From: Bacteroidales bacterium
Lineage (GTDB): Bacteria; Bacteroidota; Bacteroidia; Bacteroidales; UBA932
DNA length: 64,000 nucleotides
NCBI GenBank assembly: GCA_016285455.1
Contig: JAEEQS010000003.1
Location: 62,001-126,000 of the forward strand
Direction: 5' to 3'
Positions within the stretch are counted from its first letter, which is position 1; every line of letters begins with the position of its first letter. The notes under the pieces were generated by a model. The model was not told where the DNA came from. It saw nothing but the letters and a program-made list of their open reading frames with translations, and did no database searches. The position numbers and the translations under genes were made by a program. Of the stretch, positions 8,195-15,939 are shown piece by piece.

Positions 8195-8887
8195 ATGGAA
8201 ATCAAAAAATCCCCTAAAGCAAATCTTGAGAACAAGAAAACCCTGTTCCGTGAAATCGGTCTTATAGCCGCACTGGGATTGGTTCTTCTGGTTTTTGAGT
8301 GGAGCACCACAGACAAGGATGTTAGCACCCTTGCTGCAAACACTACCGTTATCACAGACGAGGAGCAGGCTCCTATTACCCAGGAGACCCCTCCGCCACC
8401 TCCAGAGCAGATCAGAGAGCCTGTAATGACAGAGGAACTCCAGATTGTGGAGAACGACGTTAAGGTAGAAACAGACTTCATCAGTAACGATGACTCAGAC
8501 CAGAAGATCGAGATCAAGCCTTACGTTGAGGCAAAGCCTGTTGAGGAAGAGGTTGAGGTTGAAGAGGAAATTCCTTTTGCAATCGTAGAAGACAAGCCTA
8601 TGTTCCAGGGCAAAGACGCCAACGAGTTTACAAAATGGGTTTACAACAATATCGAGTATCCTGAAATCGCCAAGGAGAATGGTATCCAGGGCCGTGTAAC
8701 CGTTCAGTTTACCATAGACAAAGACGGTAGCGTAAAGGATGTAAAGGTGCTCAGAGGAGTTGATTCATCTCTTGACAAAGAGGCTGTCAGGGTTATCCAG
8801 AAGTCTCCGAAATGGAGCCCAGGAAAGCAGAGGAACAAGCCAGTAAAGGTTAAGTATACTTTCCCTATCATCTTCCAGCTCAGATAA
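8195..8887 (+). CDS. tonB: TonB-family energy transducer
   Basis: TonB links the proton motive force of the inner membrane to TonB-dependent outer-membrane transporters. The 230-residue protein has one N-terminal transmembrane helix (around residues 27-42), a proline- and acid-rich periplasmic spacer (PPPPPEQIREP, then PVEEEVEVEEE), and a C-terminal TonB domain of about 85 residues containing YPEIAKENGIQGRV and VTVQFTIDKDGSV. It lies between mdh and a small lipoprotein gene, with gaps of 15 and 30 bases, so co-transcription is likely. exbB and exbD are not in the window. Bacteroidota have several TonB paralogues, so the specific partner is unknown. Confidence 0.9.
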   Translation: MEIKKSPKANLENKKTLFREIGLIAALGLVLLVFEWSTTDKDVSTLAANTTVITDEEQAPITQETPPPPPEQIREPVMTEELQIVENDVKVETDFISNDDSDQKIEIKPYVEAKPVEEEVEVEEEIPFAIVEDKPMFQGKDANEFTKWVYNNIEYPEIAKENGIQGRVTVQFTIDKDGSVKDVKVLRGVDSSLDKEAVRVIQKSPKWSPGKQRNKPVKVKYTFPIIFQLR

Positions 8888-8917
8888 TTATTTGTTTAAC
8901 TAAATATTTTTATCGCG

Positions 8918-9334
8918 ATGAAAAGATTTATTTTACTTTCAGCAGCAGCTCTTTGCTTCCTGTTTGCTTCTTGCACCTCCAATGGTGTAAAGCCAACCGG
9001 AGATCCTGAGAAGGATGCCAAGGCTCTTATGGAATACCAGACTCAGAAGACCAAGGAAATGACCGACGCTTTTGCTCACCTGAAGCTTTCCAAGGCTGGT
9101 GAAATCGGCAAGGAAATGGAAAAGGTTAACAAGGAGTTCCAGGATTTCTATGCAAAGAACACTGAGAACAAGGCTAAGTTCGACGAAATCTACGGCAAGC
9201 TCGCAACCGAGGCTGCTGAGGGCGTTGTAAACGACATCAAAGGCTGGTTCGGCGATGAAGGAGAAAAAGCTGAGGAAGCTGTTGAGAACGCAGCAGAGCA
9301 GGTAAAAGAGGCTGTTGAGGAAGTTGCCCAGTAG
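8918..9334 (+). CDS. Small charged lipoprotein, function unknown
   Basis: A 138-residue protein with a lipoprotein signal: MKRFILLSAAALCFLFASC, with the lipobox cysteine at position 19. The mature part is almost entirely lysine-, glutamate- and alanine-rich and predicted helical, with repeated EKAEEAVENAAEQVKEAVEE-type heptads at the C-terminus. This looks like a coiled coil or an amphipathic helix. It ends the mdh-tonB unit and is followed by a terminator. I do not recognise the family; a structural or membrane-tethering role is a guess. Confidence 0.8.
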   Translation: MKRFILLSAAALCFLFASCTSNGVKPTGDPEKDAKALMEYQTQKTKEMTDAFAHLKLSKAGEIGKEMEKVNKEFQDFYAKNTENKAKFDEIYGKLATEAAEGVVNDIKGWFGDEGEKAEEAVENAAEQVKEAVEEVAQ

Positions 9335-9359
9335 CATCTTTTGCTGCCAAAAGAAAATT

Positions 9360-9389
9360 GGGGACGGAAAAACCATCCCCGATTTTTTT
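9360..9389 (+). terminator. Intrinsic terminator after the mdh-tonB-lipoprotein unit
   Basis: GGGGACGG pairs with CCATCCCC around a 5-base A loop, with one internal mismatch, and is followed by GA and seven T residues. Confidence 0.85.
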
Positions 9390-9404
9390 GCGCCTTGGCG
9401 GAAT

Positions 9405-10565
9405 CTATTTGATTCCTTTTTCCTTCTTTATCATCTTTACGACTTTCTCTACTGGAAGCGCTTCTATAACGTTGCCTTTAAAGCCTTTAGTGGTTTCGGC
9501 GGCAAACAGGCTGTTCCACAGAGCCTCGGCTGTTGCTTCAACGGTTGCCTCAAAAAGAGGGGACATCTTGTCGTTGTCCAGAACCTTCATCGTGTGGATT
9601 TCTTCATCTACGATCATATTGTCTGGATAGACAGAGAATGCAATTACATAGTCTCCGCTTCCGTTGGATGCAAAGCTTCCTGTTTTTGCAAGGGCCATAA
9701 AGGCTCTTTTTGCCATCCTTTCAAGCAGGCGGGCATCTACAGGGGCGTCTGTTGCTACCACTATCATACAGGAACCATCTCCACCTTTGGCTTCTTCTTT
9801 CTTGGCCTCGGCTTCCACGCTCTTTCGGTAAGAATAATCGCCGAGCTTTCTTCCTACTTCCACGCCGCAGATTTCAAGAATTCCGCCGTAGTTGGTCTGT
9901 ACCAAAACTCCTACGGTATAGCCGCCAAGATCTTCCGGAAGTACTCTGGAAGATGTGCCTATTCCGCCTTTCCAGCTGAAGCAGATTGTGCCGGTTCCGG
10001 CGCCCACGCAGCCTTCTTCAACCGGTCCGCCCTTTGCAGCTTCAATTGCCTGAAGTACGTGTTCCGGCTTCACGTATCTTGCCCTCATATTGTTCAGGCG
10101 GCCGTCGTTGGTTTCTCCAACTACAGCGTTAACGGAATTGACTCCCTCGTTGCCAGGCTGAGCCAAAGTGTGGGTTATTACTCCGTAAAGCCCAGCTGCA
10201 ATGCTCAGCGTATTTGTCAGTATGATAGGGGTTTCTATGTTTCCAAGTTCCTTTACCTGGCTGTAGCCGGCCAGTTTTCCAAAACTGTTTCCAAGATACA
10301 TTGCGGCCGGAACTTTTTTGCGGAAAATGTTTCCTGAATGCGGAAGAATTGCGGTAACTCCCGTATTCATATCGTCCTTTTCGCGGAGTGTTACCTGGCC
10401 TACGGTAACTCCCGCAACATCAGTAATTGCATTGTATTGGCCTGTCTTGAAAATTCCGTATGAAAGACCCCAGTCTCTCATCCTTTTCTTCTGTGCTTTT
10501 GACTCATTGACGCTTCCCATAACAACAGCTAAAGCTAAAAACAAAAACAACGATTTTTTCAACAT
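9405..10565 (-). CDS. P1-family peptidase (DmpA-like aminopeptidase), secreted
   Basis: A DmpA/BapA-type N-terminal-nucleophile hydrolase; such enzymes self-cleave before a serine and act as aminopeptidases on D-amino-acid or beta-amino-acid peptides. The ATG at 10565 is chosen over a GTG eight codons upstream because it begins a signal peptide (MLKKSLFLFLALAVVMG, cleavage near SKAQ). Family features include ITDVAGVTVGQVTL near the N-terminus, the GxTND loop (VGETNDG), GAGTGTICFSWKGGIGTSSR, and the cleavage-site segment GDGSCMIVVATDAP, in which the serine after DG is the expected nucleophile. It stands alone, convergent with the lipoprotein gene and divergent from hflX. Substrate cannot be told from sequence. 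Confidence 0.88.
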   Translation of the reverse strand: MLKKSLFLFLALAVVMGSVNESKAQKKRMRDWGLSYGIFKTGQYNAITDVAGVTVGQVTLREKDDMNTGVTAILPHSGNIFRKKVPAAMYLGNSFGKLAGYSQVKELGNIETPIILTNTLSIAAGLYGVITHTLAQPGNEGVNSVNAVVGETNDGRLNNMRARYVKPEHVLQAIEAAKGGPVEEGCVGAGTGTICFSWKGGIGTSSRVLPEDLGGYTVGVLVQTNYGGILEICGVEVGRKLGDYSYRKSVEAEAKKEEAKGGDGSCMIVVATDAPVDARLLERMAKRAFMALAKTGSFASNGSGDYVIAFSVYPDNMIVDEEIHTMKVLDNDKMSPLFEATVEATAEALWNSLFAAETTKGFKGNVIEALPVEKVVKMIKKEKGIK

Positions 10566-10614
10566 AACATCTAGATGAAAAGTTAACACTTAACAAATTT
10601 AATTGAAAAAGAAG

Positions 10615-10621
10615 TAACTTG
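10615..10621 (+). promoter_or_regulatory. Probable -7 element for hflX
   Basis: TAACTTG, a slightly degenerate match to TAnnTTTG, ending 10 bases before the hflX ATG. It implies a very short leader. Confidence 0.4.
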
Positions 10622-10631
10622 CGCTCTGTTT

Positions 10632-11828
10632 ATGGAAAAAGCCATACTGATAAGCGCTATAACGCCAGAAATAACAGAGAGGCAGGCAAACGAATACCTG
10701 GATGAGCTGGAATTTCTGGCGGCTACGGCTTCTATAGAAGGCGTAAAACGTTTCCTGCAAAGAATAGACAAGCCTAATTCCAGCACATATGTTGGAAAGG
10801 GCAAGCTGCAGGAAATCAAAGACTATATAGCTGATAACGAGATACATCTGGCAGTATTTGACGATGAGCTTTCCGGCGCTCAGGTAAGGAATCTGGAAAA
10901 GGAACTCAACTGTTCCATTCTGGACCGCACTTCCCTTATCCTGGACATTTTTGCGATGAGGGCTCAGACGGCTTATGCTAAGACTCAGGTTCAGCTTGCA
11001 AGATACCAGTACATTCTTCCAAGGCTTACCGGAATGTGGAGCCACCTTGAAAGGCAGAGAGGAGGTAGGGGAACTCGTGGCGGTGCCGGTGAAAAGCAGC
11101 TGGAGACAGACCGCCGAATAGTGATGGACAAAATCTCCCAGCTCAAAGACCAGCTCAAGAAGATAGACCGCCAGATGGCAACCCAGCGCTCCAACCGCGG
11201 AAGAATGGTAAGAGTCTCGCTTGTAGGCTATACCAACGTTGGCAAAAGCACCATAATGAACCTTCTTTCCAAAAGCAATGTCTTTGCGGAAAACAAGCTT
11301 TTCGCCACCTTGGACACCACAGTCAGAAAGGTTGTGATAGACAATACTCCTTTCCTTCTCAGCGATACGGTTGGCTTCATAAGGAAACTCCCTCATCAGC
11401 TCGTTGAATCCTTTAAGAGCACGCTTGATGAAGTAAGGGAAGCGGATATACTTCTCCACGTTGTAGACGTAAGCCATCCAAACTTTGAAGACCAGATAAA
11501 AGTCGTTAAGCACACCCTTGAGGAAATTGGTGCCGGCAACAAGCCTGTCTTTATGGTTTTCAACAAGATAGACGCTTACAAGTTCATTCCTAAAAGCGAG
11601 TTTGACCTCAGCGACGACCGCCCTGGAAACATATCGCTGAGACAGCTTGAAGAGTCTTGGGTTGCCAAGGAAAACTCCCCTGCAATCTTTATCTCCGCCA
11701 AGGAGAAAATCGGCATAGACAAATTAAGAAACGACCTCTATAAAATGGTTGGTGAAACCATTAGAGGTCGTTACCCATTTACCGGATTTCTCTGGCAAAA
11801 TTTCGACGAAGAAGAGCTTACCTCTTGA
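10632..11828 (+). CDS. hflX: GTPase HflX, ribosome-associated
   Basis: HflX is a GTPase that binds 50S and 70S ribosomes and splits stalled ribosomes under stress. The 398-residue protein has the N-terminal HflX domain ([12 protein letters not shown] around residue 51), the glycine-rich linker [19 protein letters not shown] (140-158), and a G domain with G1 GYTNVGKST (199-207), G2 TLDTT, G3 DTVGF and G4 NKID. Its last 11 bases overlap the 3' end of frdB on the opposite strand. Three copies of the ATCGCTGAG word family lie inside (11358, 11607, 11633). Confidence 0.96.
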   Translation: MEKAILISAITPEITERQANEYLDELEFLAATASIEGVKRFLQRIDKPNSSTYVGKGKLQEIKDYIADNEIHLAVFDDELSGAQVRNLEKELNCSILDRTSLILDIFAMRAQTAYAKTQVQLARYQYILPRLTGMWSHLERQRGGRGTRGGAGEKQLETDRRIVMDKISQLKDQLKKIDRQMATQRSNRGRMVRVSLVGYTNVGKSTIMNLLSKSNVFAENKLFATLDTTVRKVVIDNTPFLLSDTVGFIRKLPHQLVESFKSTLDEVREADILLHVVDVSHPNFEDQIKVVKHTLEEIGAGNKPVFMVFNKIDAYKFIPKSEFDLSDDRPGNISLRQLEESWVAKENSPAIFISAKEKIGIDKLRNDLYKMVGETIRGRYPFTGFLWQNFDEEELTS

Positions 11829-12648
11829 TCCAGCCCTTGAGGAATTCGCGGTTGAGCCTTGCAATGTGGCTCACCGATACCTTCTTAGGGCACTCCATTT
11901 CGCAAGCCCTTGTGTTGGTGCAGGTTCCAAAGCCGAGTTCATCCATCTTGGCAATCATATTCATTGCCCTTCTGGTGCTCTCAACCTTGCCCTGAGGAAG
12001 CAGTGCAAGCGAGCTGACCCTTGCTCCGATGAACAGCATCGCCGAGCCGTTCTTGCAGGTTGCAACACAGGCTCCGCATCCGATGCAGCTTGCGGCATCC
12101 ATACTCAGGTCTGCTTTCTCCTTTGCAATAGGGATGTTGTTTGCATCCTGGGCGGCTCCGGTTCTTACATCGATGAATCCGCCGGCCTGCATAATCTTGT
12201 CAAGAGCGCTGCGGTCTACTACCAGGTCTTTGATTACCGGGAAGGCTGCGCTTCTCCACGGCTCAATGGTAATGGTGCTGCCGTCTTTGAATTTTCTCAT
12301 AAACAGCTGGCAGGTAGTTACTTCGTTCTCAGGACCGTGAGCCCTGCCGTTGATGTACAGGGAGCAAGCTCCGCAGATACCCTCGCGGCAGTCGTGGTCA
12401 AAGCTGATAGGAAGAGCCTTGCCAGCGGCTTTTGCCTCTTTGTATTTCTCGCCTGAGCAAGCTTCTCCGCCCTCACAACCCTTGCTGAAAGCAACAGGAT
12501 CTGAGTTCTGGTGAACCAGCTGGTCGTTGAGAATATCCAGCATCTCAAGGAACGAAGAATCAGGACTTATGTTGTCAACCTTATAAGTCTCGAAATGCCC
12601 TTTAGCCTTGGCATTTTTCTGTCTCCAAACTTTTATAGTGAATTTCAT
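11818..12648 (-). CDS. frdB: Fumarate reductase / succinate dehydrogenase iron-sulfur subunit, with an unusual insertion
   Basis: Carries electrons between the quinone side and the flavin of fumarate reductase. The [2Fe-2S] ligands are in [15 protein letters not shown] and the following TTC; the [4Fe-4S] and [3Fe-4S] ligands are in [17 protein letters not shown] and [14 protein letters not shown]. The close match to the Bacteroidales type ([17 protein letters not shown]) supports a menaquinol-linked fumarate reductase. At 276 residues it is about 25 longer than usual. The excess sits just before DHDCREG, around residues 54-80, is rich in Lys and Gly, and adds two cysteines ([13 protein letters not shown]). 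Start is 3 bases after frdA. The 3' end overlaps hflX by 11 bases. Confidence 0.95.
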   Translation of the reverse strand: MKFTIKVWRQKNAKAKGHFETYKVDNISPDSSFLEMLDILNDQLVHQNSDPVAFSKGCEGGEACSGEKYKEAKAAGKALPISFDHDCREGICGACSLYINGRAHGPENEVTTCQLFMRKFKDGSTITIEPWRSAAFPVIKDLVVDRSALDKIMQAGGFIDVRTGAAQDANNIPIAKEKADLSMDAASCIGCGACVATCKNGSAMLFIGARVSSLALLPQGKVESTRRAMNMIAKMDELGFGTCTNTRACEMECPKKVSVSHIARLNREFLKGWIKR

Positions 12649-12651
12649 AGA

Positions 12652-14601
12652 CTAGTCTTTATAATTTCTGGTTGCTACTTTAATTCCTTCATATACAAGA
12701 GGTTCCTTGTGGAGCTCTGGCTCCTGGTCCTCTCCCTTGTACTCCCAGGCGGAAACATACATAAAGTTCTCGTCGTCTCTCTTTGCCTCGCCTTCTTCTG
12801 TCTGCATCTCCTCTCTGAAGTGTCCGCCGCAGCTTTCCCTTCTGTTGAGAGCATCGCGAGCCATAAGGTCACCGATTTCAAAGAAGTCTGCAAGCCTCAT
12901 AGCCTTCTCGAGCTCCTGGTTGAATTCTCCGTTTTCTCCGGATACGTAAACGTTCTTCCAGAACTCTTCCTTGAGGCGCTTGATTTCAACGATAGCCTTC
13001 TTCAGGCCCTCTTCTGTACGTCCCATTCCAACGTATTCCCACATAATGTTTCCAAGTTCCTTGTGGATTTCGTCTGGGGATTTCTTTCCCTTGATTGCAA
13101 AGAGTTTTGCAATGCGGTCTTTTACAGCCTTTTCTGCCTCGTCAAACTCAGGAGCATTGATGTCTGTCTTAGGCTCCTGAATCTTCTTTGCCAGATAGCC
13201 GCCGATGGTGTAAGGCAGGATGAAATATCCGTCTGCCAGGCCCTGCATCAGAGCGGATGCTCCAAGGCGGTTTCCGCCGTGGTCTGAGAAGTTCGCCTCG
13301 CCGATGGCAAACAGTCCTGGGATGGTGGTCTGCAGGTCGTAGTCAACCCAGAGGCCTCCCATCGTGTAGTGGATGGCAGGGTAAATCATCATAGGCTCCT
13401 TGTAGGCGTCTACATCGGTGATTTCCTCATACATCTGGAAGAGGTTGCCGTACCTTTCACGGATCTTGTCTTCTCCGAGCCTTTCAATAGCTGTCTTGAA
13501 GTCCAGGAACACGGCCTTTCCGGTTTCGTTAACTCCGTAGCCGGCGTCGCATCTTTCCTTGGCTGCACGTGAGGCAATGTCTCTTGGAACCAGGTTTCCG
13601 AATGCCGGATATCTTCTTTCCAGATAGTAGTCGCGGTCTTCTTCAGGAATCTGGGAAGCCTTGATTTCTCCCTTGCGGAGTTTGAGAACGTCTTCCATCT
13701 TCTTAGGAACCCAGATACGGCCGTCGTTTCTCAGGGATTCACTCATAAGGGTAAGCTTGCACTGTTGTGTTCCGTGAACCGGAATACAGGTTGGGTGAAT
13801 CTGAGCAAAGCAAGGATTTCCGAAGTATGCTCCCTTCTTGTAGCACTGCCAAGCGGCTGAACCGTTGGAGTTCATAGCGTTGGTGGAGAGGAAGTAAACG
13901 TTTCCGTAACCGCCTGTTGCTATTACAACTGCGTGGGCTCCGAATCTTTCTATTTCACCGGTTGCAATGTTGCGGGCGATGATGCCTTTTGCCTGGCCGT
14001 TGATAAGTACCAGGTCCAGCATCTCGTGCCTTGGATAGCTCTTTACGCTTCCGTTCTTGATTTCCTTGTTCAGCGATGCATATGCGCCCAGAAGCAGCTG
14101 CTGTCCGGTCTGGCCCCTTGCATAGAAGGTACGGCTTACCTGTGCGCCTCCGAATGAACGGTTGGCGAGCAGTCCGCCGTATTCCCTTGCGAAAGGCACT
14201 CCCTGGGCAACGCAGTGGTCTATGATCAGGTTGCTGACCTCGGCAAGACGATAAACGTTTGCCTCGCGGCTGCGGAAGTCTCCTCCCTTTACCGTATCAA
14301 CGAACAGGCGATAGATGGAATCGTTGTCGTTCTGGTAGTTCTTTGCTGCATTGATACCTCCCTGAGCTGCAATAGAATGCGCTCTTCTAGGCGAATCGCT
14401 GATGCAGAAGATCTTTACATTGTAACCCATCTCTCCGAGAGAGGCTGCGGCGGAAGCTCCGGCAAGTCCTGTTCCTACAACAATGATTTCAAGTTTTCTC
14501 TTGTTGGCAGGGCTTACAACTTTGATTTCCGCTTTGCGCTTCTTCCATTTTTCAGACAGAGGACCGTCTGGAATATGGGATATAAGTTTTGTATCTGTCA
14601 T
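12652..14601 (-). CDS. frdA: Fumarate reductase / succinate dehydrogenase flavoprotein subunit
   Basis: The catalytic flavoprotein that reduces fumarate to succinate, the terminal step of anaerobic respiration in Bacteroidales. The ATG at 14601 ([13 protein letters not shown]) is preferred over one eight codons upstream. The FAD Rossmann motif VGTGLAGAS lies at residues 42-50. His75 in [11 protein letters not shown] is the expected site of covalent FAD attachment. HPTCIP, the catalytic-site [12 protein letters not shown] and the HYTMGGLW segment are present. It is followed after 3 bases by frdB. No membrane cytochrome b subunit gene (frdC/sdhC) precedes it, although frdC-frdA-frdB is the usual order in this order of bacteria. 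The subunit is probably encoded elsewhere. Confidence 0.96.
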   Translation of the reverse strand: MTDTKLISHIPDGPLSEKWKKRKAEIKVVSPANKRKLEIIVVGTGLAGASAAASLGEMGYNVKIFCISDSPRRAHSIAAQGGINAAKNYQNDNDSIYRLFVDTVKGGDFRSREANVYRLAEVSNLIIDHCVAQGVPFAREYGGLLANRSFGGAQVSRTFYARGQTGQQLLLGAYASLNKEIKNGSVKSYPRHEMLDLVLINGQAKGIIARNIATGEIERFGAHAVVIATGGYGNVYFLSTNAMNSNGSAAWQCYKKGAYFGNPCFAQIHPTCIPVHGTQQCKLTLMSESLRNDGRIWVPKKMEDVLKLRKGEIKASQIPEEDRDYYLERRYPAFGNLVPRDIASRAAKERCDAGYGVNETGKAVFLDFKTAIERLGEDKIRERYGNLFQMYEEITDVDAYKEPMMIYPAIHYTMGGLWVDYDLQTTIPGLFAIGEANFSDHGGNRLGASALMQGLADGYFILPYTIGGYLAKKIQEPKTDINAPEFDEAEKAVKDRIAKLFAIKGKKSPDEIHKELGNIMWEYVGMGRTEEGLKKAIVEIKRLKEEFWKNVYVSGENGEFNQELEKAMRLADFFEIGDLMARDALNRRESCGGHFREEMQTEEGEAKRDDENFMYVSAWEYKGEDQEPELHKEPLVYEGIKVATRNYKD

Positions 14602-14683
14602 TTGTTTTAGATTAATTATTTGCAATCTTTGAAAACATCTACAATTTTAACCAATTTTTCCGCCATTTCAAAAGTTTAATCGC

Positions 14684-14691
14684 TATATTTG
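14684..14691 (+). promoter_or_regulatory. -7 promoter element for the DUF4251-hexosaminidase unit
   Basis: TATATTTG matches TAnnTTTG, 70 bases before the first gene of the unit (14762). Confidence 0.5.
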
Positions 14692-14761
14692 TTTCGGGAG
14701 CAGTTTTTGCAAACCAAATGGCATAATACATAAGAAAACAAATATTAACAGTCATAAACAA

Positions 14762-15370
14762 ATGTCAGCTATGAAAAAGATTCTTACCATTGCCCTATGC
14801 CTTTTGACGGCAGTTCTGATTTGCGTTCCATCCTACTCGCAGAAAAAGAAAAAGGAGAGCAACAAGGAAAGAAAAGAGAGAATCGCCAAGCTCGTCAATG
14901 AAAACGGCGTAAAGAAAGATCTCTTTATGTTCATAACCAGAAGTTTCAACCAGAACAACAACTTCAATTTCAACTACCAGACTATCAACGCCGCTACGGC
15001 TGAGTATTATGTAGACCTGAAAAAAGACCGCATTTCCTGCTGCCTTCCTTTCACCGGCCTTGCAGAAACCAAGGCAAGACAGGCCTACAGCCTTGCCAAC
15101 ACAGACATTAGCATCATTGCCAACAACCAGATAACCACCATATTCGGCGGCTGGAGCGAGAAGCAGAAGAGCTATATGTACCAGTGCATTTTCTGGAATA
15201 ACGATACCGATAGAGATACCCAGGCAGTACAGGTTACAATGACTGTTCAAGTATATCCTTCCGGAAAGGTTTACATTATGGTTGAAGTTCCGGGATTCCA
15301 GTCTGTATCTTATGAAGGAGAAGTAGACGCAAGGCCTTATCCGGAAGAAGCCAATCCGCTGACAGAATAA
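14762..15370 (+). CDS. DUF4251-like secreted protein
   Basis: A 202-residue exported protein with a signal peptide (MKKILTIALCLLTAVLICVPSYSQ) followed by a strongly basic stretch (KKKKESNKERKERIAK). The start could equally be the ATG three codons downstream at 14771. The body has the pattern of the Bacteroidota DUF4251 family: RISCCLPFTG, a run of beta-strand-like segments, and a C-terminal VYPSGKVYIMVEVPG then VSYEGEV. The next gene is a shorter relative, and a GH20 hexosaminidase follows, so the three are probably one transcript. Function of the family is unknown. The family call is from pattern memory and moderately sure. Confidence 0.7.
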   Translation: MSAMKKILTIALCLLTAVLICVPSYSQKKKKESNKERKERIAKLVNENGVKKDLFMFITRSFNQNNNFNFNYQTINAATAEYYVDLKKDRISCCLPFTGLAETKARQAYSLANTDISIIANNQITTIFGGWSEKQKSYMYQCIFWNNDTDRDTQAVQVTMTVQVYPSGKVYIMVEVPGFQSVSYEGEVDARPYPEEANPLTE

Positions 15371-15382
15371 AAAGCAAAAAAT

Positions 15383-15910
15383 ATGAAAACCATCAGGACA
15401 ACTTTGCTGGCACTGGCTGCAACCCTTATGCTTGCCGGTTGCGGAGCTTTTAGCCAAACCCCTCAAGAGCAGGCAGAAACAGCCGCTTCCGTAGTCAATG
15501 CCATCCAGAATCAAGACATCTACATTGTAATAGACCGCATCCAGCCAAAGTCTTTCCCTCAGAAAGAGACTATGGACGGCTACAATCTTTCCATAAAGGA
15601 TGGCGTTCTCAAATGCTACCTTCCTTATATTGGAAAGGCAGATTTTTCCTTCCCTAACGAAGATGCCATTGCGGTTGACGCAGACAATGTTCCTGTTAAC
15701 GTAAAGACTACTGTAAATCCTGCGAAAAGAAATTGCTATGCCTTTTTGGAATTCAACTTCCCTAACCGCTACAATTCGGAGATTTTCAATGTGAACATAG
15801 AGGTTTACAGCAACGGCACCGCCTACATAAAAGTAGACAGCCAGTACAGAGATTTCATCAACTATACCGGCCATCTTGAACAAAGGCCTGTAAAGAAAGA
15901 AAAGAAATAG
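15383..15910 (+). CDS. DUF4251-like lipoprotein, paralogue of the preceding gene
   Basis: A 175-residue lipoprotein with signal MKTIRTTLLALAATLMLAGC, the lipobox cysteine being residue 20. The rest parallels the previous protein: LKCYLPYIGKADF corresponds to RISCCLPFTG, and IEVYSNGTAYIKVDSQ then INYTGHLEQRP corresponds to its C-terminus. The pair therefore looks like a tandem duplication in which one copy is soluble or anchored differently and one is lipid-anchored. Gaps are 12 bases to the previous gene and 29 to the hexosaminidase. Function unknown. Confidence 0.72.
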   Translation: MKTIRTTLLALAATLMLAGCGAFSQTPQEQAETAASVVNAIQNQDIYIVIDRIQPKSFPQKETMDGYNLSIKDGVLKCYLPYIGKADFSFPNEDAIAVDADNVPVNVKTTVNPAKRNCYAFLEFNFPNRYNSEIFNVNIEVYSNGTAYIKVDSQYRDFINYTGHLEQRPVKKEKK

Positions 15911-15939
15911 TTTTTCATTTTTATCACCGACAGAATTGT

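Noticed and set aside
9315..10337. A 340-codon plus-strand open frame opposite the P1 peptidase gene
   Set aside because: The peptidase on the minus strand is clearly conserved, and the frame is cysteine- and serine-rich in the manner of an antisense shadow.
14795..15883. A 362-codon minus-strand open frame over the two DUF4251 genes
   Set aside because: The plus-strand genes have clear signal peptides, a lipobox and mutual similarity, while the antisense translation shows no domain.
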